Positions 1 through 5,547 of a stretch of DNA of 7,198 nucleotides are shown piece by piece. Below the pieces are notes generated by a model. It was given only the letters and a program-made list of their open reading frames with translations, was not told the DNA's origin and made no database searches. Positions within the stretch are counted from its first letter, which is position 1; each line of letters starts with the position of its first letter. The position numbers and the translations under genes are program-made. This stretch comes from an uncultured Eubacteriales bacterium (GTDB lineage: Bacteria > Bacillota > Clostridia > Christensenellales > Borkfalkiaceae). The stretch is taken from positions 1 to 7,198 of the forward strand of contig URMT01000085.1 of assembly GCA_900549005.1 (NCBI GenBank), written 5' to 3'.

Positions 1-10
1 TATTCACGCG

Positions 11-50
11 GCAGAGTTTCGTCACTACGTTCCTCACGCGCGTCAATGAC
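11..50. repeat. Fragment of a dispersed intergenic repeat
   Basis: On the minus strand this stretch begins GTCATTGACGCGCGTGAGG and runs on into AACGTAGTGACGAAACTC. It resembles the common family of intergenic elements starting GTCATT(G/T)CGA and containing a 'GAACGTAGTGACGAA'-like block, seen in many gut and environmental bacterial genomes. That resemblance is from memory, not from a search. Its last 13 bases (38-50) recur exactly at 3198-3210. It lies downstream of the CvpA-like gene. No coding potential is visible, and the left boundary may continue outside the window. Confidence 0.45.
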
Positions 51-66
51 AATTACTATATTAAAT

Positions 67-108
67 TCACGGAATTTTTCGCTTTCGGCCAAAGCTGAAT
101 TTTCGTGA
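67..108. repeat. Imperfect palindrome downstream of the CvpA-like gene
   Basis: TCACG at 67-71 can pair with CGTGA at 104-108, and GCTTT (81-85) with AAAGC (91-95) inside it, giving a two-part stem-loop. It would form in the 3' untranslated part of the minus-strand transcript, about 45 bases past the stop codon. No U-tract follows on the minus strand, so it is not a standard intrinsic terminator. It may still protect the 3' end or simply be repeat debris. Confidence 0.35.
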
Positions 109-137
109 GGTTAATTATTACGTGAGGTCAATTATTA
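104..137. repeat. 17-bp tandem direct repeat, two copies
   Basis: CGTGAGGTTAATTATTA (104-120) is followed immediately by CGTGAGGTCAATTATTA (121-137), with one mismatch. The pair sits 15 to 48 bases beyond the stop codon of the minus-strand membrane protein gene. It looks like a recent small tandem duplication. Confidence 0.9.
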
Positions 138-151
138 TTTATTATTATGTA

Positions 152-1375
152 TTAACCAAACCAGCTGCGGACGGGCAGATTCTGCATAAATTCGAGCGAG
201 TTCAAAGGATTGTTCTGATAGAATACGGAAGCTATCGCCGCGTCCTTGCTCACGCCCTTGGAAGAGACGTACCACATATAGCTGTTGAAGCCTTCCATAA
301 AGTCTACGTCTGAAATGCTGAAAAGCACAGAGCCTGCGAACAGCAAAACCGCAACGACTATGCCGAGCGCTACCACAGCGCCGAGCACGCCGTCTACCAC
401 GCCGAAGGCCTTGCCTTCGCGCGCCCTCGATATGATGCCCGCAACGATTATTCCCGCAATTATAATTATAATGAAAAGCACGAGGAATATGCCTGCGGCG
501 AGTATTACCTGCGCAACCTCGGTTGCCGTTATTTCAAGGTTGATTCCGTTTGCAGCGTTGGCTATCGACGAGGTTATATTGCCGAGAGCGCCCTCGGTCA
601 TACCCGCGGCAGTGTTCTGGAAGGCGGGCACGTTGAAGCACAGCCAATACGAAAGGTAGCCGGCGCCGCCGATGAGCGCGATTACGGCAAGCACCCAGAG
701 CGCGCCCGCTATGCCCGAACGGAAGCCAGACCTTATCGCTATGAACATCAGGCCGATTACGAACGCGTCCATCGCAAATTTGGAAATAAACTGCCAGAAG
801 TCGCCCGCATAGAATTCGCCAAACACTTTATCCACGAATTCAAGCTGGGTAAAATCGAGAACAACGAGCGCCACGAGCGCTATCATAGCGAAAATGACCA
901 ACACCTTTATGATAAGGGTAAGGCCGCCGCATATTCTGTTGGCCACGCCCGCCGCGCCCGAGCTTTCTTTGAACTTGCGGTTGGTGAGCTTTTTATACGC
1001 CTTTTCGTCGCCGCTCTCTATCGCGTCGAGAATCTGCATTACATTTTCTTCGCGCTCGCCGTAAGTTTTGTAATACGAACGCTTGCGGTTTTCGGCTATA
1101 CACCTTTTAAACAGCGCCTTGCCGCGCGAAGAGAGCAGGGCGAACACGAGTATGAACGCCCCCGCCGTGCCAAGTTTAAGAGCCGCCGCGCCCCACGCAG
1201 GCATACCGGAAGTATCGGCAAGGGCATAGATGAGCACGCTGAGCACTACTGTGAACAGGTATTCCGTAGCCCACGTCTTTGTTTCGGTGAAGCCTTTAAC
1301 CAGCCCGACGATGAGGCCGATTACAAGCGCCAGAGCAATGACGGATATTACGATTATCAGAACGATATCACTCAT
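152..1375 (-). CDS. Large multi-pass membrane protein, CvpA-like
   Basis: A 407-residue integral membrane protein with no certain function. Hydrophobic stretches that look membrane-spanning lie near residues 3-27, 39-54, 64-83, 151-174, 201-215, 222-247, 286-316 and 326-352. Between the third and fourth is a charged loop of about 65 residues (85-150), rich in K, R and E. The start (helix followed by GLVKGFTETKTWA) and the late segment (FGVVDGVLGAVVALGIVVAVLL) recall the CvpA/colicin V production family, but CvpA proteins are usually about 160-200 residues with four helices, so this would be an enlarged or duplicated relative. There is no catalytic motif. The ATG at 1375 is supported by GGAGG (1384-1388) eight bases upstream. 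It lies 43 bp after glnS and is probably co-transcribed with it. The assignment to CvpA is inference. Membrane location is well supported. Confidence 0.8.
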   Translation of the reverse strand: MSDIVLIIVISVIALALVIGLIVGLVKGFTETKTWATEYLFTVVLSVLIYALADTSGMPAWGAAALKLGTAGAFILVFALLSSRGKALFKRCIAENRKRSYYKTYGEREENVMQILDAIESGDEKAYKKLTNRKFKESSGAAGVANRICGGLTLIIKVLVIFAMIALVALVVLDFTQLEFVDKVFGEFYAGDFWQFISKFAMDAFVIGLMFIAIRSGFRSGIAGALWVLAVIALIGGAGYLSYWLCFNVPAFQNTAAGMTEGALGNITSSIANAANGINLEITATEVAQVILAAGIFLVLFIIIIIAGIIVAGIISRAREGKAFGVVDGVLGAVVALGIVVAVLLFAGSVLFSISDVDFMEGFNSYMWYVSSKGVSKDAAIASVFYQNNPLNSLEFMQNLPVRSWFG

Positions 1376-1383
1376 ATGATTTT

Positions 1384-1388
1384 CCTCC
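1384..1388 (-). promoter_or_regulatory. Shine-Dalgarno site of the CvpA-like gene
   Basis: The minus strand reads GGAGGAAAATCATATG. The GGAGG core stands eight bases before the ATG and fixes the start codon at 1375. Confidence 0.85.
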
Positions 1389-1408
1389 GCCCCTGCTCGC
1401 GCAAGGGC
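1389..1408 (-). promoter_or_regulatory. Intercistronic hairpin abutting the ribosome binding site
   Basis: On the minus strand GCCCTTGC (1401-1408), a GCGA loop and GCAGGGGC (1389-1396) form an 8-bp stem with one G-U pair. The last base of the stem directly touches the GGAGG ribosome binding site of the downstream membrane protein. There is no U-tract, so it is not an intrinsic terminator. It could tune translation of the second gene or mark an RNA processing site. The pairing is seen in the sequence. The role is inferred. Confidence 0.4.
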
Positions 1409-1418
1409 AATTACAGAG

Positions 1419-3083
1419 TCATTTATTGAAGCTGTCTTTAAGCGAAACTATTTCAGAAAGCACCAGCCCGCCGTCGGTACACTTTTTGTAGTAGCCCGTG
1501 CGCAGAAGCTGGAAGGGCGTATCCTCCTCCGCTTCGGCGATATAAGGTTCGGCCTTGCCGCGGAAGATGTGCTCGCTGTCGTAATTGAGCCTTTCGGCAT
1601 AGTCCTGGTCGGGGTACTGTTCGTCCTTCAAAAGCTGTTCGTACTGCCTGAACTCGGCATCTTTGCCGTACTTGCAGTCCACCCACTGCACAACGCCCTT
1701 GGCCTTTACTTCGCAGGGAAGGGAACTGCCGCTCTTGGATTCGGGGAAGTAGGTGCATTTAAGCTCGGTCACCTCCCCGTTTTCGCCCGTCACCGCCTCG
1801 TCGCAGCGGACGATGTAGGCGCCCTTTAAACGGACGGTGCCGCCCACGGTGAGGCGCTTGTACTTGGGCGGGGGCACGAGGGCGAAGTCATCGCGCTCGA
1901 TATACACGCTGCCAGTGAACTTTACCTTTCTTTCGCCGCGCCCGGGATAGAGCGGGTGCTTTTCGAAGGAGAGCTCCTCCTCGCCTTCGTAGTTGGTTAT
2001 GGTGAGTTTAAGCGGATTTATTACCGCCATAGCGCGCTCGGCATTTTCGTTGAGGTCGTCGCGCACGCAGCTGTCGAGCTGGGCGGCGTTGACCACGGCA
2101 TATGCCTTTGCCACGCCTACGTCGGACACGAATTTTTTGAGCGCTTCGGCGGGCACGCCCCTGTTTTTGAGGCCCGCGAGCGTGGGCATACGGGGGTCGT
2201 CCCAGCCCCTTACCACGCCTTCGTCCACCAGCTTTTTGAGGTAGCGCTTGGACATAAGCGTGTTGGTTATGTTGAGCCTTGCGAACTCTATCTGCCTGGG
2301 CACGGGGGCGGGGAAGCCCGCCTTTTCAATCACCCAGTCGTAGAGCGGACGGTGGTTTTCAAATTCGAGGGAGCAGAGCGAGTGGGTTATGCCCTCTATC
2401 GCGTCGGATATGGGGTGGGCGAAATCGTACATAGGGTATATGCACCACTTGTCGCCCGTGCGGTAGTGCGAAACGTGGGCTATGCGGTAGATTACGGGGT
2501 CGCGCATATTTATGTTGGGCGACGACATATCTATCTTGGCGCGGAGCACCTTGGCGCCGTCGGGATAGACGCCCGCCTTCATCTCGCGGAAGAGTTTCAG
2601 ATTTTCTTCCACGCTCCTATCTCTGTAAGGCGAGGGCGTGCCCGGCTCTGTAAGCGTGCCGCGCGTGGCCGTTATTTCCTCTGCCGACAGGTCGCACACA
2701 TAGGCGTTGCCGTCTTTTATATACTTTTCGGCGATTTCGTACATTCTGTCGTAATAGTCGGAAGCGAACACCAGACGGTCGTATTTGAGCCCCAGCCATT
2801 CGAGCGACTTTATTATCGCGTTGACGTATTCGTAATCTTCCTTGGCGGGGTTGGTGTCGTCCATACGAAGGTTGATTTCGCCGTGATATTTTTCCTTTAC
2901 GCCGAAGTTGATTGAAAGCGCCTTTACGTGCCCGATGTGAAGGTAGCCGTTGGGTTCGGGCGGGAAGCGCACGTGTATTTTGTTGCCGACAGATTGGAAC
3001 TTGCCCGCGGCAAGCTCTTCGTTGATAATCTGTTCGATGAAGTTAGAGGCTTCGGGAAGGGAAAGATTTTCTTTTTCTGACAT
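1419..3083 (-). CDS. glnS: Glutaminyl-tRNA synthetase (glutamine--tRNA ligase)
   Basis: Cytoplasmic class I aminoacyl-tRNA synthetase that charges tRNA-Gln with glutamine using ATP. The 554-residue length equals the E. coli enzyme. The HIGH signature is at residues 49-52 inside PPEPNGYLHIGHVKA, and the KMSKS-type loop is MSKRY (277-281). Family blocks are intact, including SPYRDRSVEENL (151-162), DKWCIYPMYDF (211-221) and EGITHSLCSLEF (230-241). The two beta-barrel anticodon-binding domains fill the C-terminal half and end in the usual GL.LSEIVSLKDS-type tail. The PPEPNGYLHIGH form marks GlnRS rather than the related GluRS. The ATG at 3083 matches the family's N-terminus, but its only purine-rich motif (AAAGGA, 3102-3107 on the minus strand) is 18 bases away, which is unusually far. 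The best -10 upstream is TATAAG (3140-3145), without a good -35. Its presence suggests direct Gln-tRNA charging. Whether the organism also has GatCAB cannot be seen here. Confidence 0.98.
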   Translation of the reverse strand: MSEKENLSLPEASNFIEQIINEELAAGKFQSVGNKIHVRFPPEPNGYLHIGHVKALSINFGVKEKYHGEINLRMDDTNPAKEDYEYVNAIIKSLEWLGLKYDRLVFASDYYDRMYEIAEKYIKDGNAYVCDLSAEEITATRGTLTEPGTPSPYRDRSVEENLKLFREMKAGVYPDGAKVLRAKIDMSSPNINMRDPVIYRIAHVSHYRTGDKWCIYPMYDFAHPISDAIEGITHSLCSLEFENHRPLYDWVIEKAGFPAPVPRQIEFARLNITNTLMSKRYLKKLVDEGVVRGWDDPRMPTLAGLKNRGVPAEALKKFVSDVGVAKAYAVVNAAQLDSCVRDDLNENAERAMAVINPLKLTITNYEGEEELSFEKHPLYPGRGERKVKFTGSVYIERDDFALVPPPKYKRLTVGGTVRLKGAYIVRCDEAVTGENGEVTELKCTYFPESKSGSSLPCEVKAKGVVQWVDCKYGKDAEFRQYEQLLKDEQYPDQDYAERLNYDSEHIFRGKAEPYIAEAEEDTPFQLLRTGYYKKCTDGGLVLSEIVSLKDSFNK

Positions 3084-3197
3084 AAAAATTGAGGTAATTT
3101 CCTTTTAAAAGAATTAGTTTTAAATTTTCAAGCCGCTCTCTTATATTCTTGTGTTGCTGATGTTTTATGTGAATTTTGTTATTTGTAATGCGGTTTT
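3084..3197. other. AT-rich glnS upstream region
   Basis: This is the AT-rich leader and probable promoter zone of minus-strand glnS, holding no open reading frame or strong structure. The best -10 candidate on the minus strand is TATAAG at 3140-3145, but the hexamer 17 bp upstream (ATAAAA) is a poor -35. I saw no T-box features: no specifier stem and no conserved antiterminator block. Confidence 0.4.
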
Positions 3198-3237
3198 GCG
3201 CGTCAATGACGAGGAGTTATCTACCCCACCTTTAATT

Positions 3238-3258
3238 CCTCCCCTAAGCAAGGGGAGG
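3238..3258. repeat. Perfect 8-bp hairpin, CCTCCCCT / AGGGGAGG
   Basis: CCTCCCCT (3238-3245), loop AAGCA, AGGGGAGG (3251-3258). On the plus strand it is followed by CTTGTTTTG, a weak T-rich run, so it could act as a terminator for plus-strand transcription, but no plus-strand gene precedes it. It is the first module of the hairpin array. Confidence 0.7.
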
Positions 3259-3268
3259 CTTGTTTTGA

Positions 3269-3283
3269 GTTGCCTAAGGCAAC
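3269..3283. repeat. Perfect 6-bp hairpin, GTTGCC / GGCAAC
   Basis: GTTGCC TAA GGCAAC. This is the second module of the array, ten bases after the first hairpin. Confidence 0.7.
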
Positions 3284-3297
3284 GCGATAAGTGATGA

Positions 3298-3313
3298 GCG
3301 CGGCAAGCCGCGC
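3298..3313. repeat. Perfect 7-bp hairpin, GCGCGGC / GCCGCGC
   Basis: GCGCGGC AA GCCGCGC. It is preceded by GTGATGA and followed directly by GTGATGG, so the GTGATG word acts as a spacer repeated between hairpin modules. Confidence 0.7.
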
Positions 3314-3360
3314 GTGATGGGTTGCGCGGTGCGCAACGTTGCGCCTTACGCCGCCATCAC
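3314..3360. repeat. Nested stem: GTGATGG / CCATCAC enclosing GTTGCGC / GCGCAAC
   Basis: The outer arms GTGATGG (3314-3320) and CCATCAC (3354-3360) are exact complements. Inside, GTTGCGC (3321-3327) pairs with GCGCAAC (3331-3337) across GGT, and a further GTTGCGC copy stands at 3338-3344. The result is a compact cruciform-capable unit. Confidence 0.7.
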
Positions 3361-3431
3361 GGGTTCAGAGATACGAGCAGAACGAGGGGCGTGCGGAACG
3401 CCACCCCTTACCCCTGTTCATCTCGGGTTCA

Positions 3432-3553
3432 TAGAAGCAAGCAAGACAAGACGCGCGAGGAAAACCTGAGAGAGCTTACTTAGAGGTAAGTGACCGAAGG
3501 TTGCCACAGCGCAACACAGTATTGCGTAGCTTATATGAAGCCGCACGGCGCTT
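3432..3553. other. Non-coding interval with short stems, 3' of fhs
   Basis: I see no gene here. Possible stems are AACCT (3463-3467) with AGGTT (3498-3502) enclosing CTTAC (3475-3479) with GTAAG (3486-3490), and GTTGC (3500-3504) with GCAAC (3511-3515). The segment is the 3' flank of minus-strand fhs. No hairpin followed by a U-tract was found on the minus strand, so the fhs terminator is not identified. Confidence 0.4.
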
Positions 3554-5215
3554 TTACGATAGTCCTGAAATATTTCCGAGAGAATCAATATCTATATGCT
3601 CCGCCGCAGGCACCTTTCCGAGGCCGGGCATAAGCATTATGTCGCCCGCGATGGCGACGATGAAGCCCGCGCCGCCCTTATATACCACGTCGCGCACGTG
3701 CACCTTGAAGCCCGCGGGGCGCGCAAGTTTTTTGGCGTCGTCTGAAAGCGAATACTGCGTCTTTGCAACGATTACGGGCAGGCCCTTTATCCCCTTGCCC
3801 TCGATATCGGCTATCTTTGCCTCGGCTTCGACCGAAAATTCGGCGCCGTCGCCGCCGTATATTCTTGTTACGATGTCGTTTATCTTAGTCTTTATATCGT
3901 CTTGAAGGTCATAGGCATAGGTGAGCTGCGAAGGCTTTTCGCACATCCAGATTACCTTTTCGGCGAGGTCTTTGCCACCTTCGCCGCCCTTCAAGAACAC
4001 GTCGGTGAACACTGCGGGCGCGCCTGCCTGTTCGCAGGCGGATATTACCGCTTCTATTTCGGCGGGAGTGTCGCTTGCAAACCTGTTCATAGCAACCACC
4101 GTGGGCTTGGAATACACCTTTTTCATATTCTCGATATGCTTCAAAAGGTTGGGAAGGCCTGCGTTCAAAGCCTGCAAATTTTCTTCCGAAAGGTTATTTT
4201 TATCGGCTCCGCCGTGAAGTTTGAGCGCCTTTACCGTGGCAACCACCACTATGCAGTCGGGCTGTATGCCCGCAACGCGGCACTTGGTGTCGAGGAACTT
4301 TTCCGCGCCGAGGTCTGCGCCGAAGCCCGCTTCGGTGACGGCGTAGTCGGCGAGGGTCATCGCGGTGTAAGTTGCGCGCACGGAGTTGCAGCCGTGGGCT
4401 ATGTTGGCAAACGGGCCGCCGTGCACTATGGCGGGGGTGCCCTCCAATGTCTGGACGAGGTTGGGCTTTATGGCGTCCTTCAACAGGGTGGCCATTGCGC
4501 CTGCAACGCGCAGCTGGCGGGCGTACACAAAATTGCCCCCTTCGTCTTCGCCCACCACTATGTTTTCCAGCCTGCGCTTCAAATCGGCAAGGTCGGTGGC
4601 GAGGCAGAGTATTGCCATAATTTCGGAAGCGGCGGTGATGTCGAAGTGCTCTTTTCTGGAATAGCTTGCACAGCCCTTCATTTTGCCCGCCTCGCAGTTT
4701 ATGGTTATATCGCGCAGGGCGCGGTCGTTCATATCCATACAGCGGTGGAAATACACTTCCTTAATTTTAAGCTCGTTGCCGCGGAAGATATGGTTATCGA
4801 TTACGGCGCACAGGAGGTTGTTCGCCGCCGTGATTGCGTGAAGGTCGCCGGTAAAGTGCAGGTTTATATCGGCCATAGGCACAACCTGGGCATAGCCGCC
4901 GCCTGCCGCGCCGCCCTTTATGCCGAACACGGGGCCGAGCGAAGGTTCACGAAGTGCCAGGCACACCTTTTTGCCCAGCTTTGCCATACCGTCGGCAAGG
5001 CCGATTGAAACGGTGGTTTTGCCCTCGCCGCTGGCGGTGGGATTTATGGAAGTGACAAGGACGAGTTTTGCCCTGGGATTGACCTTTTGAAGGTTTATTT
5101 TGGCCTTATACCTGCCGTAAAGCTCCAAATCGTCCTCTTTGAGGCCGAGTTTGCGTGCAATGCGCGTTATGGGCTGCAAGCGGCAGCTTTCTGCAATTTC
5201 AATGTCGGATAGCAT
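3554..5215 (-). CDS. fhs: Formate--tetrahydrofolate ligase (formyl-THF synthetase)
   Basis: Cytoplasmic enzyme joining formate to tetrahydrofolate with ATP to give 10-formyl-THF. It supplies one-carbon units for purines and formyl-methionine, and is the first methyl-branch step of the Wood-Ljungdahl route in acetogens. No other acetogenesis gene is in view. The protein is 553 residues, close to the usual 555-560. The ATP-binding loop PTASGEGKTT is at residues 59-68, the signature EPSLGPVFGIKGG at 90-102 followed by GAAGGGYAQVVPM, then DINLHFTGD, and later GGPFANIAHGCNS. The C-terminus ends in the family-typical IDIDSLGNISGL. I chose the ATG at 5215 because AAGG (5222-5225, minus strand) lies at good distance and MLSDIEIA begins like family members. 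The frame stays open 26 codons further upstream but gives an arginine-rich, unconserved peptide. No ZTP or THF riboswitch blocks were recognised in the short leader. Confidence 0.97.
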   Translation of the reverse strand: MLSDIEIAESCRLQPITRIARKLGLKEDDLELYGRYKAKINLQKVNPRAKLVLVTSINPTASGEGKTTVSIGLADGMAKLGKKVCLALREPSLGPVFGIKGGAAGGGYAQVVPMADINLHFTGDLHAITAANNLLCAVIDNHIFRGNELKIKEVYFHRCMDMNDRALRDITINCEAGKMKGCASYSRKEHFDITAASEIMAILCLATDLADLKRRLENIVVGEDEGGNFVYARQLRVAGAMATLLKDAIKPNLVQTLEGTPAIVHGGPFANIAHGCNSVRATYTAMTLADYAVTEAGFGADLGAEKFLDTKCRVAGIQPDCIVVVATVKALKLHGGADKNNLSEENLQALNAGLPNLLKHIENMKKVYSKPTVVAMNRFASDTPAEIEAVISACEQAGAPAVFTDVFLKGGEGGKDLAEKVIWMCEKPSQLTYAYDLQDDIKTKINDIVTRIYGGDGAEFSVEAEAKIADIEGKGIKGLPVIVAKTQYSLSDDAKKLARPAGFKVHVRDVVYKGGAGFIVAIAGDIMLMPGLGKVPAAEHIDIDSLGNISGLS

Positions 5216-5220
5216 CGTGC

Positions 5221-5226
5221 ACCTTA
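5221..5226 (-). promoter_or_regulatory. Shine-Dalgarno site deciding the fhs start
   Basis: The minus strand reads TAAGGTGCACGATG. The AAGG core is six to seven bases before the ATG at 5215. It favours this start over the in-frame ATG at 5293, which has no comparable site. Confidence 0.7.
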
Positions 5227-5306
5227 CGTAAAAATTTTTGCGCCGCCGCCGCGGGGCAGTATCCGCCTTGCGCGCGCGCGGGCACATACACATAACTGTT
5301 TTTATA

Positions 5307-5315
5307 ATTATACCA
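5307..5315 (-). promoter_or_regulatory. Extended -10 promoter for fhs
   Basis: The minus strand reads TGGTATAAT, a perfect TATAAT (5307-5312) with the TGn extension. The -35 candidate TGTACT (5331-5336) with 18-bp spacing is weak, as expected for an extended -10 promoter. The predicted start is near 5300, giving a leader of about 85 bases. A perfect TTGACA also occurs on the minus strand at 5356-5361, but only a poor -10 (TATGTA) follows at 17 bp. Confidence 0.6.
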
Positions 5316-5356
5316 CACGTGAGGGGTGAAAGTACATAATTTATTCAAAGATTTTT

Positions 5357-5428
5357 GTCAAAAGGGCGAAAAAATTTTAACGTCCTTTCACCGAGGGCAG
5401 ACGGCGGGGCGTTAAATTTTCTTTTGAC
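5357..5428. promoter_or_regulatory. Imperfect inverted repeat between divergent promoters
   Basis: GTCAAAAG (5357-5364) is mirrored by CTTTTGAC (5421-5428). Continuing inward, TTTAACG (5376-5382) is mirrored by CGTTAAA (5410-5416). A-rich and T-rich stretches lie between the paired blocks and a GC-rich 27-base centre separates the arms. The left arm carries extra bases (GGC and AA). It lies between the predicted fhs and glyQS transcription starts, so it would act as DNA, for example as an operator. That role is inference. Confidence 0.45.
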
Positions 5429-5449
5429 GGGCTTAAAGGGCGCAATCGC

Positions 5450-5478
5450 TTGACTTGACAGGTTATTTTTACTAAAAT
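5450..5478 (+). promoter_or_regulatory. Sigma-70-type promoter for glyQS
   Basis: TTGACT (5450-5455), a 17-bp spacer and TAAAAT (5473-5478), each one mismatch from consensus. A second overlapping -35, TTGACA (5455-5460), has only TGATAA at 20-bp spacing. Transcription should start near 5485, leaving a leader of about 60 bases, too short for a T-box. Confidence 0.65.
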
Positions 5479-5534
5479 TGTGATAAATCAAAACATTGCG
5501 GCGCGCGGTGCAAATAACTTTGCCGCGCCCGATT

Positions 5535-5539
5535 GGAGA
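5535..5539 (+). promoter_or_regulatory. Shine-Dalgarno site deciding the glyQS start
   Basis: GGAGA precedes ATG 5548 by eight bases. The alternative in-frame TTG at 5533 overlaps this site and has no Shine-Dalgarno of its own, so the start is 5548. Confidence 0.85.
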
Positions 5540-5547
5540 ACTTTTTT

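Larger units (their letters stand above)
3198..3431. repeat. Mosaic palindromic repeat element (hairpin array)
   Basis: A non-coding block built from consecutive short palindromes: 3238-3258, 3269-3283, 3298-3313, 3314-3360 with a nested hairpin at 3321-3337, and 3388-3402. It opens with a 13-mer (3198-3210) also found at 38-50. The octamer CGGGTTCA occurs at 3360-3367 and again at 3424-3431. There is no open reading frame and no transposase. The modular style matches REP/MITE-like dispersed elements of Clostridia-type genomes, though this assignment is from pattern only. The exact boundaries are uncertain. Confidence 0.6.

Noticed and set aside
1956..2915. Plus-strand open frame of 319 codons opposite glnS
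   Set aside because: Antisense to glnS catalytic and anticodon domains, with no ribosome binding site or family features.
3238..3258. Intrinsic terminator of fhs or glnS
   Set aside because: The hairpin is strong, but it is about 300 bases past fhs on the minus strand with no U-tract there, and it lies upstream of glnS. It fits better as a repeat module.
3198..3431. CRISPR array
   Set aside because: The repeats are short, palindromic and irregularly spaced, with no constant repeat-spacer unit and no cas genes.
3902..5008. Plus-strand open frame of 368 codons opposite fhs
   Set aside because: Antisense to the conserved fhs core and without recognisable motifs. It is a by-product of codon bias.
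5216..5293. N-terminal extension of fhs by 26 residues
   Set aside because: Arginine/cysteine-rich and unlike the family N-terminus. It overlaps the predicted leader, and the ATG at 5215 has a proper Shine-Dalgarno site.
5216..5300. ZTP or THF riboswitch upstream of fhs
   Set aside because: Such riboswitches often precede fhs in Clostridia, but the leader is short and I could not find their conserved blocks.
5533..5547. TTG start adding five residues to glyQS
   Set aside because: The TTG overlaps the GGAGA site that serves the ATG at 5548.
5485..5547. T-box leader upstream of glyQS
   Set aside because: The leader is only about 60 bases and lacks the conserved T-box sequence and antiterminator stem.
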